Assembly: GCA_028023455.1 (NCBI GenBank)
Contig: JAQFVV010000021.1
Location: 1,240,001-1,304,000 of the forward strand
Direction of reading: 5' to 3'
Length of the DNA stretch: 64,000 bases
Source of the DNA: Epiperipatus broadwayi
Taxonomy: Eukaryota > Onychophora > Udeonychophora > Euonychophora > Peripatidae
Both the position numbers and the translations under genes were made by a program. This document shows, in pieces, positions 37,208 through 47,114 of this stretch. Numbering within the stretch: position 1 is the first letter of the stretch; each line of letters begins with the position of its first letter. Under the pieces are notes generated by a model. That model had not been told where the DNA came from. It did no database searches and was given only the letters and a program-made list of their open reading frames with translations.

Positions 37208-37744
37208 TTTAAACCTATTTATTGTTTGCATATAATCTGAAATTAAATACAAGAAAAACAATTTAAATTTACATCTAAAGCTAGTATATTTATTAAATAT
37301 AATAGTTTTTTTTTTAAAAAAAAATGCAGATTTACTTGATTTTGCAACTGACGTCCAGTAATGGTTTTTATTTTGGAACTTCTCTCTCATATAATGAATT
37401 AGAAACCATGTGAATATGATTTTTTTAAAAATACAAGATGTCCCATCTATAGCATAAAAGTATACCTAATTTTTTTAAAAGTAATAAATATATTACTGTA
37501 AATGTGAAGACTATTATGGGTTAACTAAGAAACTTTATTTTCTTTATGAAATGCTATATCAACACTACAATAAAGTACTTGCACTCTAAATATTAAGAAA
37601 ATGAATATAAAGCAATATTTCAGCCAAAATCTTTTTATAAGCAATGGAATACTAGTGTCTCTGTTTTTTATGTTCAAAGATAAAGAAAATCATGTACTCA
37701 GCATTGTTAAGTATATGTCATCATTTCCCTGTGTAGCAAAGACT

Positions 37745-37960
37745 TTATCATATTTAGAATACACAGAGGTTAAACTCTCCATACAGTAGCATCACTCAGT
37801 GCAAGCCAGAGTAATCAGTGAATGCAAGAAGGTTTGTGCATAAAATCCCTGTCTACTGCTTATTTATCCAATATCCCCAAACTAGTTTCTAGCTTGTGGC
37901 TTTCATCAATGAGGATCCTTGGATGTAAGAGCACTGTACCTAGCTTGTGTTTGCATAAAG
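37745..37960 (-). mobile_element. family B fragment with hammerhead relic at 37869-37920
   Basis: It starts at the conserved end CTCTCCATACAGTAGCATCACTCAGTGC and runs into the ribozyme. On the minus strand the core reads TTGATGA, stem II is AGC opposite GCT (a paired change from GGC/GCC in other copies), and GAA, ACTAGT and T follow. The element stops near CCTAGCTTG. Confidence 0.78.
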
Positions 37961-38317
37961 AAGTGTGATTATATCATATTAAAAATACAATATTTGCTTT
38001 TATAATCAGCTTGCAGACATATCAGGTCATCCCAAATTAGCCTGAAATCTTTCTCATTAATAATATTTAAATTAGACAACTTTTACAGATCAACCAAAGA
38101 ATCATAAACTTTATTATTTATCTGAAAATTAAAAATTTTATTTAGTCCAAATTCAAATCCTGGGTTGTGGACATGATAGACAATGTGCTAATAGTTATGC
38201 CATGGAGTTTGTCATGCATTAGAAGATCTAGCATTAATCCATTCTTATTCGGGGTCTTCTTTGGAAATAGGTATACTTAACATTTAAGTAAATAATGGTG
38301 AAAATGCTAATGCATTG

Positions 38318-38405
38318 TTTGGTGCAATGGTCGAGGGATATCAAGGTCCAAAAATCAAACCCAGCTTATCAATTCCAGTGTTCGAATTTCTTATTAACTC
38401 TTCAG
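38318..38405 (+). repeat. tRNA-like single unit related to family G
   Basis: TTTGGTGCAATGG resembles box A, and about 60 bases later GTGTTCGAATTTC resembles box B. The same TGGTGCAGTGG box A is seen on the minus strand at about 47600. It does not fold as a functional tRNA that I can see. Confidence 0.5.
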
Positions 38406-39740
38406 CAAGAAGGCATTTTATTATTCATTTATTTTACGGTTAAATACACCTGAATTTCCGTATCCGTTAACTTATTACATGTGGCAATTAGTATAATCAT
38501 GTTTGCAGTAATGGGTGAAATTTTGTTATTAATGGCTATACCTTATTTTCAAGTAAGTTAATATATCTATGCGCTGTTTAAATTAGCTCCTATTCCCAAT
38601 CTTTGTAAAAATTAAAGATTTTTATTTTAAAAAATAGAGATGAAAGTTATAGATTGTCTCTATTAAATTTCTACTGAATAATAAAAATAAGCTGAAAGAC
38701 TAAACCAAAAAGATTAAGGGTCGTCAGATTGAAAGATTAAGAATGGTTAGAGGAAACATATTATGATATACCTAGGGGTTAAATGTTAACAGAATCAATT
38801 TTAAATTGAAATCTGCTTGAATTACAGAAAGTAACGACACGAAAGGGTTAATATTTAATAATTTTATACCGTATATGTCAAACAAATATATATTTCAGTT
38901 TACTTCTACATTTATTAAATTGGTTCTATCTTGATTAAGAATTTTATTATGTTTAAATTTTTATATATATCAAAATATTGCTTGCATTTAGCGACTACCT
39001 ACTTCAGAAAAAATAAATCCCATACAGATGAAATTTATAATAAATAATATTTTTATATCCTCATCGCTGCCTACTTTGATTTTCTTATTAAAACTTGTCT
39101 TTCTTCGGAAAAATGATTTTCTCAGATTGATAATTTATTTTCTAATTTTACTGAGTTGAATGTCTGTAGCATATGTTGGAGCGTTTAATTATCATTCCAA
39201 CCGCGACCGCTGAGAGCACCACGTGAGTCCGAGACATTTATCAACAAAGTTTTTAAATTAAGTCGAGGAAATGAATGCAAAAGTTGATTAATTGCAAATT
39301 TATTTGCAAAGAATTGTGGGTATTAATTGGCATTCAAACCAGGATTTGACAACTCCGTGGAATGACACGTGACCGTTCAAAACACATTTTGATTGATGGA
39401 AGTTATTTTCTCCATATTGTTCTTAGATTGATAATTTGATTTCACTAAACAGAATCTTATCTTAGCGAATTTCTAATTCTTCCGCAAAATTTGATTTTTT
39501 TTTAAAAAATAAAAGTCATACGTGAATATAAAATGAATTTGATTATTAAATATTGGCTTTCTTTTTTATTTCTTGAAATAAATTTTGATTGCGTATTAGT
39601 TAATATAATAATTAATTTTTCTCTTAATTAAAAAAATTATTAGATTATTCCAAATTTATCATAGTAATAGGGGTTTCGAACACAGACTACACTGTATTTC
39701 ATATAACCGTTACACATAACCACACACGTGTGAAAAAGGG

Positions 39741-39805
39741 AAATGAATTCCAATGTAGTATTTCGTGCTGAACCAGCACTCATCAGTTGGTCCAGATTAT
39801 CATTT
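39741..39805 (-). ncRNA. hammerhead ribozyme motif (family D, D2 left), best stem II
   Basis: On the minus strand CCAA leads into an intact CTGATGA. A perfect 6-bp stem II follows: GTGCTG, loop GTT, CAGCAC, with the canonical G-C first pair. Then come GAA, a short AT-rich stem III (one base changed from the palindromic form at 60360) and TTGG, which closes stem I with CCAA. Farther out, GATAAT and ATT-type segments can extend stem I beyond an internal loop, as needed for loop-loop contacts. Confidence 0.85.
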
Positions 39806-39852
39806 ACCACCCAGATATATAATCAGTGCTTGGTTTATATTAAAATAGCAAA

Positions 39853-39892
39853 TTAGTGCTGGATCAGCATGAAATACATATATTGCAGATCG
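39853..39892 (+). ncRNA. hammerhead ribozyme 3' half (D2 right), 5'-truncated
   Basis: It begins inside stem II (AGTGCTGGATCAGCAT), then GAA, ATACATAT and A, followed by the TTG and GATC segments of stem I. The CTGATGA core is missing, so it is non-functional. Confidence 0.7.
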
Positions 39893-40064
39893 TTTATCTT
39901 TTTCACATGTATGTGCTCATGTGTATCAATAGAGCGGATAGCTGAAGGAATCTTGAAAGTTTGTGTTCAAACCCCCTATAATTACATGTAAACTTCAAGT
40001 ATATAAATTATACTTGTGTTCAAATATTACACATTCTAATAATAATATATATTCCTCTAAAAAT

Positions 40065-40420
40065 AAATAAACAATCGAAAGGTTTATTGCTATGATCCAG
40101 AGGGATATAAGATGGGATCACAATCAGAAGACCTTGAATTCCAAAATCTATCCATGTACCACTGCACTAAGCCGTAGTATGGCAAAGATAGCTCAGGAAT
40201 TCACAAGAAATTTGAACACTGGAAGCGACAAAGGAGTCAAGTTGGAATTGTGATCAATGGATTTTGGATTTCTGTGTCTATCTTTCTACCACTGTATTAA
40301 ACCACAATATGGTAAACAAATAATTAGTTTATTGCCTGGAGGTTTATAAGGGATTTGGAAAATGGAGGCGAGAGAGCTGGCAATTGTAAAAACAAGAATG
40401 CAGCTCCTATAGAAGCTTCA
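40065..40420 (-). repeat. family G tRNA-like tandem, about 2.5 units
   Basis: Plus-strand TACCACTGCACTAAGCC (about 40155) and TACCACTGTATTAAACC (about 40293) are reverse complements of box A-like segments. AACACTGGAAGCGAC lies between them. The period is about 135-140 bases. They match the array at 47115-47640. Confidence 0.72.
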
Positions 40421-40900
40421 CAACTCTTTCCATGGGCCTGATTATTGTATTATATCATAGGCATAGTTTTTCTATAAGCATTATATCATACTCCTTTGAC
40501 AATCTCACTTACCCAAGGGTTTTTACCTTTAAATTAAATAATAAATTACAAACTAATAAGCATAGCAAATTATCAGTTGATAAATGGGAGAATCTTGTAT
40601 TAATATTTGGGTTGGATAGAATTTTCAAATGTATTCAGACCATAATTAGGCTTAGGATTAATTCTTTCCCATAAATTGTCCTGAATCAGTCTACAGATGT
40701 TTATCGTGTTAATGTTAATTGACAAATAAAGGTACCAGGTTGATCTCAATTGACCAGATGCAGGTCAATGCAATAAATTAAAATATGGTTGTAATATGAT
40801 GCACTTTCACCAATAGTGGGGGGGGTATTAATACATAGTTGTGAAAAAGTTAAACTTTAAATGCAAATGAAAATAATATATATAAAAAATATTTTAAATA

Positions 40901-41264
40901 TAGGGGATTTGAACTCGGACTTTCAAGCATCTCTTCAATTATCCACACTATATCATACCACTGATACACATGACCACAGACATGTAGAAAATATAAATAA
41001 TCATCAATATACATATTTCATGCTGAACCATTACTCATTGGTTGGTCCAAATTATCATCTCCCACACACATATGTATTCAGTGCTCAGTTTATATTAAGA
41101 TAGCAAACCCTCATACTTTAATGGAGAGGCTTTGATCTACTCCAATCTACAACTCTTCAGCCATCTATATGATTAAAATCTATTGGTTATTATTTATATT
41201 TTTTACATGTGTGTGATCATAAATATAAGGGTGCTTGAAAGGCTGAGTTTAAATCCCCTATATT
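40901..41264. mobile_element. family D foldback element, copy D3
   Basis: The left end GGGGATTTGAACTCGGAC and right end CTGAGTTTAAATCCCC are inverted box B-like motifs. CATGACCACAGACATGTAG is mirrored by ACATGTGTGTGATCAT. A decayed minus-strand hammerhead is at 41001-41056. An unrelated segment of about 60 bases (about 41105-41170) interrupts the right arm, which lacks a core. Confidence 0.8.
41001..41056 (-). ncRNA. hammerhead ribozyme motif, decayed (D3)
   Basis: On the minus strand GGACCAA precedes CCAATGA (core C3-G5 altered). Stem II keeps GGTTCAGCAT and GAA is intact. The stem III ATATGTATA and TTGAT follow. Confidence 0.65.
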
Positions 41265-41289
41265 TACAATTAGGCTTTATGTAAATAAG

Positions 41290-41651
41290 CATTTATTTTA
41301 TATAGCGCGTTTACAATTGTATTACCTTCAAACATCAGCCTTTCAAGCTAATTGTGCACGCACTTTGTGAGTGTTAATAATAAATGAATACTTTCCTTTC
41401 CAATACAAGATATAGTATTTATGCAGGAATAAAATGAATCCACCTACTCAGATATCGTAGATAGTAATTTAAAGTGAGTGGTCTGTCCTCATGCTTTCCT
41501 TGTCAGTACTTCAGGTTTGCTCATATATAAGCATTTGAATTGTAGGAATAGGTGGATTCATTTTATTCCTGCATAAATACTATATCTTGTATTGGAAAGG
41601 AAAGAAGCACGTGCACAATTAGCTTGAAAGGCTGATATTTGAATGTAATTA
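41290..41651. repeat. family F head-to-head foldback
   Basis: The left arm (41321-41447) includes CTTTCAAGCTAATTGTGCACG and TATAGTATTTATGCAGG. The right arm (41549-41650) is its reverse complement, with a deletion of about 29 bases near 41607. The left edge carries CATTTATTTTATATAGCGCG, the family F start seen at 36105 and 56140. The centre (41448-41548) is not duplicated. Confidence 0.87.
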
Positions 41652-42179
41652 GACTTTATGTATATGAAAAGTGCATTTATTTCAAATATAAAAAATATTT
41701 TTTAAAAATAGCTTTTATTTTAATTTGGTCCACATAGCATTAAAACCCAAATATATATATTTAGGTGACAACAATTTTGGTTGTTATATGTAATGAGAAT
41801 CAAAAGCATAGTAGTGAAACTGATTGGTAGTGAAAATATATTTTGGCTAGTTTTGTTTAATTCCAAATTTGGTGCAATTTATTTATTTTTATTGACCAGT
41901 ATAGCTTATGGCTTTTGATGTTACATTTTTAGAAGTTTCTTATTAAATATATGAAAAAAATATGGCAGTGGTTTCTAACCACATTTTAGTCCAAATAGTT
42001 TCAATCTAGCCAAGTTACCTAAAACATTGAAAAGTCATATGTAATTAAACTTTATTAGTAAGGATAACAAAAATACAGCTAATATTCAAACTTTATTAGT
42101 AAGGATAACAAAAATACAATAATTTCTAATGATGTAAAAAGCTAATATTCATTTCTGTATTTATTATGTTTTAGAGGCT

Positions 42180-42600
42180 TTATTCACAATAACTAATGTT
42201 ATAAGCCAATAAACATGACATGATCACTATTTCCTATGCTTGAAAGAACCAAAGACACTAAAATGTATAGGTATTGAACTGAGTTCAGACTTATATGACT
42301 ATATAAACTGATGAGCTATTGAAAATATTATGGTGATTTCAATTTAAGTCTCATAGTTTTGTAGTTAAGTAGAGATAAAAGGTGGCTGCTGGAGGGTTGC
42401 ATTAGATCCTAAGATCTAGATGCAGTTCTCTCAGATCCAAGGCTCCTCACTGACAAAGGCCATGAGCCAGAAACTAGTCTGGAGATATTGGATGAGTAGG
42501 CACTAGATGGGGATTTTATGCACAAGCCTTCTGGCATCCATTGTTACTCTGGCTTGCACTGAGTGGCAATACGTATAGAGAGTTTTGCCTGTTTTAACTT
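42180..42600 (+). mobile_element. family B hammerhead element with ribozyme relic at 42439-42492
   Basis: It matches 36790-37205 in order, from CATGACATGATCACTATTTCC to GTATAGAGAGTTTTGCCTG. The ribozyme core is CTGACAA (two changes), with stem II GGC/GCC, GAA and ACTAGT C intact, and TGGAG as the stem I return strand. Confidence 0.83.
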
Positions 42601-43097
42601 AATGTTATCTTAAGGTTGCTTGAAAAGGATAGTGTTAGAGTAATTGAAGTCACCCACATGGTACACATTAAATAGTTCATGAATAATATTTTTGACTGAC
42701 TTTAATTATTTCTTTTCATCTTTTTCAGTAGAGAAATGTTTGATAATCTGTCCATATGAATATACTACATCTCTGTTCAAATACTGATAACATTGTTGTA
42801 TATAAGTCAGGAAGCACTTTTTTTGTCTTGGAGATTCAAAAAAATGGTGAGAAGTCTTCTGATATCATTTCCACCAACAAATATACATCTTGGGCACCAT
42901 AATCATTAGAATGTAAATATTGCTATCTTCATACTTGAGTAAAGCTCTTTTTCATCAACTTTGATAAGAATTGTCACTGTGGTATATATACTATACCATG
43001 ATGTGTGTGTATATTTATAAATCACATCATATCAATTCAAGCTTGCATTGCTAAGGCACCTCTATATGTAAAAAGCAGATCCCAGTAATGGTTTATA

Positions 43098-43148
43098 AAC
43101 CTCATTTAGAAAAGCCAAAAACTAGAAACTGGTCTGTAGTTAGAGATA
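43098..43148 (+). ncRNA. hammerhead ribozyme motif, decayed (family C, unit 1)
   Basis: CCTCA precedes TTTAGAA instead of CTGATGA. Stem II, GAA, ACTGGT (decayed ACCGGT), C17 and TGTAG follow. The core is lost but the 3' half is kept. Confidence 0.65.
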
Positions 43149-43459
43149 TTTTGAAAAGCTTATTATGAGCTATTGACATCCTCATTTGTAATACAAGCTT
43201 ATTAAATTAAGTCATATAACATATGACTTGATTTCATTGCAATTATATTTTTTGCTCTTAAGGCTTTGGTGATTTTATATTGCTAAAGCTATTAAAATAT
43301 GGTGTATTTCAACTTAGTTTAGTTCCATATGGCTATTTGAATTAGATAGTTGGATTTGAAGATTTATAGCTTCTGCAGTTCAGATTTTCTACTTAATAGT
43401 TAACCATTAGATAAAGTGCTGGACTTGGCCTGGTATTTTAAATCCAATGCTTGAAAATC

Positions 43460-43509
43460 CTAACACCTCACTGATGAAAGCCAAAAGCTAGAAACCGGTC
43501 TGAGGTTAG
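43460..43509 (+). ncRNA. hammerhead ribozyme motif, intact core (family C, unit 2)
   Basis: Every core base is present: CTGATGA (43471-43477), GAA (43491-43493) and C17 (43500). Stem I is perfect next to the core: CCTCA (43466-43470) with TGAGG (43501-43505). Past a two-base bulge, CTAA pairs with TTAG. Stem II is AGC/GCT around loop CAAAA but opens with an A·A mismatch. Stem III is the self-complementary ACCGGT, which has no loop as a monomer and would pair between two RNAs as a dimeric hammerhead. Predicted cleavage follows position 43500. Confidence 0.85.
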
Positions 43510-43639
43510 AGATATACTGAAAAGCTTATTAAGAGCTATTGGAATGCTCATTAGATAATATATATATGTTTATAATAATAAGAAAATCAAGTCATATATC
43601 ATGTCACTTAGTTTAAGTTTGTATTACAGATGTAATATA

Positions 43640-43935
43640 GTGAGGGCACTAATAGCTCAACAAGCTTTTATCGATAAATACCACAAGAGAAAGCATTTAA
43701 CAATCTCTGTCTAAAATTATCCACATCCCCAAACTGGTTTTGAGGTTTGCTTGAGTTGGTATTTTAGATATAGTGACTTAATATATTAGCATCTCACTGA
43801 GGAGAGCTATTGGCTTGAAACCAGGATAGAGATAATTTTATAGAGAGTTTTAAATGCTTTCTCTTGCAGCATTGATTGATAAAAGCTTGTTAGAGCTCTT
43901 AACATGCTCACTATATTATTTATGTTTATATATAT
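43640..43935. repeat. family C-like foldback with hammerhead-like core at 43789-43835
   Basis: The arms ACAAGCTTTTATCGATAAAT..AGAGAAAGCATTTAA (43660-43710) and AAATGCTTTCTCTTGCAG..TGATAAAAGCTTGTTAGAGC are inverted. In the right half a plus-strand core reads CTGAGGA, which fits CTGANGA. Stem II is GAGC opposite GCTT around TATTG, then GAA and ACCAGG. The left half keeps only the reverse of ..CCAAACTGGTTTTGAGG. Confidence 0.75.
43789..43835 (+). ncRNA. hammerhead-like motif with CTGAGGA core
   Basis: The universal bases C3-A6, G8, A9 and G12-A14 are present, and stem II is a 4-bp helix with a G·U first pair. The stem III/C17 region (ACCAGGA) and stem I are weak, so it is probably a relic of the ACCGGT-C form. 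Confidence 0.6.
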
Positions 43936-44155
43936 ATATAATAAATTTCTACAAATAATTTGTCAATTGAAATATCAGGCTGATAATAAGATCAAGTCCT
44001 GATGATGCTAGTCAGTGAGGATTGGTTTATATGAGAATAAGCTTTAAGCATAAGTGATTCGCTAGTCATTTTAAAACACTTATTGACAGGTGATTGCACA
44101 TAAATTTTTATATCAGTCTAATAGCACATCTGAAAATTAATTTTCTTCCACAAGG

Positions 44156-44156
<1 letters not shown>

Positions 44157-44192
<36 letters not shown>
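44157..44192. repeat. (TA)n microsatellite
   Basis: About 17 TA repeats. Confidence 0.95.
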
Positions 44193-44195
<3 letters not shown>

Positions 44196-45782
44196 GGTAT
44201 ACGATGGCACATGTGTGGAAATGTGATGTGCACTGTGCATCAACATTAGAGAGTCCATTTTGTAACTCAGGAAATGAGGTATTACCTAAATGTGTTAGTT
44301 AACTTTTAGAAGGAAATCAAAATGCTTGTCTTGAATGAACCAATACCAGAGATTTGGTACAATTGCTTATTGTTTATTTCTAAAGATGTTCAACCTAGTT
44401 GTTGCTTGTGGGTATGAAAAATAGTTATTCATGAAATTCCCAGTATCTAAATTTTTGTTGTGATTGTGTAAAAGGTGATGTTTTAAAAGTCTCTGTGTAT
44501 TCATTAATGGATATTTTATAATAATTTTATGATATTTTTTTTAAAAAAGGAACAACAACTAATATAAAAACAATAATTTTAAAATAATCAAATGATCAGT
44601 CATCAGGGGACTATGCAAATGCTAGAGTATACTATCTAAATAATGGATTGAGCTTTTATTCTGGAACTTTTAACTCTGTCACTCTACCAGGGAGCTAAAA
44701 CTGTACAGACTATTAACTAATAATTGTTCCCAATATTTATTAAGTATTCATCTTCATTCCACTTTAATTTTCTCCATTTTTTTATCTGCTATAGTTCAGA
44801 GTACATTCTTTTTTAGTTATTCACTCATTCTGTTATCACTCTCCAATAACTGCTATAATTTTGTGCAATTTCATTTCTAATCATAATTACAAGTATAGTT
44901 TTGATTCTTTTTTCCTACTTTCATTTTTTTTTTATCTCTTTCGCTTTCATTTTATCTTTGTCTTTAGTTTTCTTTCTTCTTCTTTCGGGGGAGGGGGATA
45001 TAGTAGAGATATACTTGTTAAATAGTGTCTTCTAATTATAATGACAACGATTGTGACTATATATTTAATATAAAAAAGCATGCCCATTGTAAGGTATATT
45101 TGTGTAGAATTACAAGTCAAGTATAAATAATTAAATGTTTAATTTATTAACAATTCTAACTAGCTTAAAGCTATTTATATGTAGCTAATTATAATGAACT
45201 TTCCTGGATTAAAAAAACAATACTAAATACCGTAGTAAACTGTTAATATTTAATCTTTTCGTTTATGTTGCTTTTATACTTTGAACATTAAGTCTATAGC
45301 TTTTTTAATAGAAGTATTGAATAAATAAAGATACAGTATTAAATTCCCTACATATTGTGGAAAAAAAAGTCACATGACCTTCTTCTTTACTGGTGCCATC
45401 TATTGTAATAATGAGCAATTAATAATTACTATGGAATAGTGCTTACTAAATCTATATGAAAAGGGCATTCCTGGATATGGATTTAATAAACACAACCTTA
45501 TAGTATTTACTGATTAGTCAAACTTACAATACATGGCGGTAGGGAAGTATAATATGAGTTTTTTATTGTATTTTAATTCTGTTGATATTCTGAATTTAAA
45601 ATGGTACTAATTGTTGCTTTAACTTCTGGACTTCAATTCTGAATATTTTTGGATCAAAGCTTTTATAGAAGAAGTGATTACAATTATTTTATGATCAACC
45701 ATTTGTCTTACTTGTTGAAAATAACTAACATGGTTAATCTTTATTTCATTATAAATCCTTTATCAAGTACATTATTTTATAA
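44193..45782. other. AT-rich non-coding stretch
   Basis: No gene or repeat family was recognised, apart from a short family B-like end (GGTGCCATCTATTGTAAT) at about 45392. Confidence 0.4.
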
Positions 45783-45850
45783 ATATAATAAACATCTCCA
45801 TACTTCCCCATTCTTTTTAAATTCATATAAATAAAGATATAATAAAAGAC

Positions 45851-45912
45851 AAATGACCCCCAAGATGCATTTCGTGCTGAATCAGCACTCATCAGTTGGC
45901 CCAGGTCATTAT
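45851..45912 (-). ncRNA. hammerhead ribozyme, complete consensus (family D', unit 1)
   Basis: On the minus strand the order is as follows. The outer stem I strand AATGACC comes first, then an internal loop, the inner stem I strand CCAA and intact CTGATGA. Stem II is a perfect 6-bp GTGCTG/CAGCAC with loop ATT and a canonical G-C first pair. GAA, the self-complementary ATGCAT as stem III and C17 follow. TTGG returns inner stem I, and GGTCATT returns the outer stem I (7 bp). All conserved bases are present, so this is the strongest candidate for self-cleavage in the window. Predicted cleavage follows the C paired to position 45864. Confidence 0.92.
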
Positions 45913-46260
45913 CTCTCATATATATCTTTATATATGCAAAATATTTATCTAGAATAAATTGTTACATTTTCATTTACCATTAGCAAACTCCCTCCACTCA
46001 CAACCTTAATGCCATCCATTTCAGATAAATACACTAATGATTATTACTAATCATTTTCGAAACTAGAGATTATCTCTAGCACAGATATAAACTTTAAACC
46101 TCAGTTAAAGATTACTATATCTGATTTTTTAAATATACACACACGGAGTTATTCACTTTTCTCTGTCCCGTATGTAATATCTTTATAGATATAATAAACA
46201 TCTCCATATTTCCCCATTCTTTTTAAATTCATGTAAATAAAGATATAATAAAAGACAAAT

Positions 46261-46294
46261 GACACCCAAGATGCATTTCGTGTTGAACCAGCAT
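46261..46294 (-). ncRNA. hammerhead ribozyme 3' half (family D', unit 2), truncated
   Basis: It keeps TTGG-type stem I (one change), C17, ATGCAT, GAA and the start of stem II, then breaks off before the CTGATGA core. The break marks the end of the tandem copy. Confidence 0.8.
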
Positions 46295-47114
46295 TATTTT
46301 ATTGTGGTTTTTTTTATTGCTACACTTGGTACATCGTATTTATTCAGATTTCAGTCTTATATTCTATTATTATGAATGATATCATCTTACTCAATTTCTT
46401 CTACCTATATGATATTTTGTAATGTTTTCTGACAGTCTTAATTCTTGCACTCTTGGAAAAAGTGATGTAACTATAGACCATGAATTTAATAAATAAATAA
46501 TATCAATTAATTAACCTATGATCCATTATAACTATAAATTTAATAAATAAATACAATCAATCAGTCAACCTATGATCCATCAGCTATCTGAATTAGTAAT
46601 GGTCTGACTTTTATGAAGGAAATCTTAGATTTCATTGAAGACTTTTGACTATATGAATAACTTTTTCTAGGTTGCATCTGGATTCACATGCAGGTTAAGA
46701 TCACTAAACATCACATGAGTGACACTACTGTGTGCACAGTTTGTCACTCACAGATTAGGAACTTGGAAGATTTTTCATGAGCCAGTAATATGTTGCAGTT
46801 GTGAATTTCATACCTAGATCAAAGGATCCATGAAGTGCGCCAATCTTTGTCAATTCTGGTGCCTTGAACATTTTATAAATTCCTGTTCTATAAACTATTT
46901 GATAATTTGGTTATTTAATAATGTAATACCTGTTTGATAGTCATTTTATTCTGGATACATTCAACTTCAAAAATCTTACAACTTCTTGATTGACTCATCC
47001 AATGCTTAAACTCTGTTTTAACTCGTTCTCTTCTTTATACACTCTTTTTGTAATATCACTTATGGTAAATTGATTATTCAACTAATAAAATTAATAAATA
47101 ATCAAATAACGTTA
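46295..47114. other. AT-rich non-coding stretch
   Basis: It contains a short duplication of AATTTAATAAATAAATA with CAACCTATGATCCAT at 46485-46580. A possible eroded family G unit lies at 46780-46880. No gene was recognised. Confidence 0.4.

Larger units (their letters stand above)
39667..39979. mobile_element. family D foldback element, copy D2, with well preserved hammerhead
   Basis: The outer ends AGGGGTTT.GAACAC and GTGTTCAAACCCCC.. are inverted; the right one is a box B-like motif reading outward. Inside lie ACACGTGTGAAAAAG/TTTTTCACATGT counterparts and then hammerhead units facing head to head. The left unit (minus) is well preserved and the right (plus, 39853-39892) lacks its 5' half. 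Confidence 0.85.
43020..43600 (+). mobile_element. family C retrozyme-like direct tandem (period 366 bp)
   Basis: The block GAAAC.GGTCTG.(A/G)GTTAGAGATAT followed by GAAAAGCTTATTA.GAGCTATT occurs at 43127-43170 and again at 43491-43535, 366 bases apart, each with its own hammerhead core. The intervening sequence (AGGCTTTGGTGATTTTATA, CCATATGGCTATTTG, GGCCTGGTATTTTAAATCCA) is the same unit seen on the minus strand at 12897-13200. The second ribozyme is the best preserved in the family. Confidence 0.87.
45783..46294 (-). mobile_element. family D' retrozyme-like direct tandem (period 406 bp), best example
   Basis: The segment from ATATAATAAACATCTCCATA through AAAGATATAATAAAAGACAAATGAC and into the ribozyme occurs at 45783-45885 and again at 46189-46294. 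The offset is 406 bases throughout, with only a handful of substitutions. Each repeat carries a minus-strand hammerhead (45851-45912 complete, 46261-46294 truncated in stem II). The ribozyme cleavage sites therefore delimit one 406-base unit. The interior is shared with 12412-12700. It has no ORF, so it must be mobilised in trans. Confidence 0.9.
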
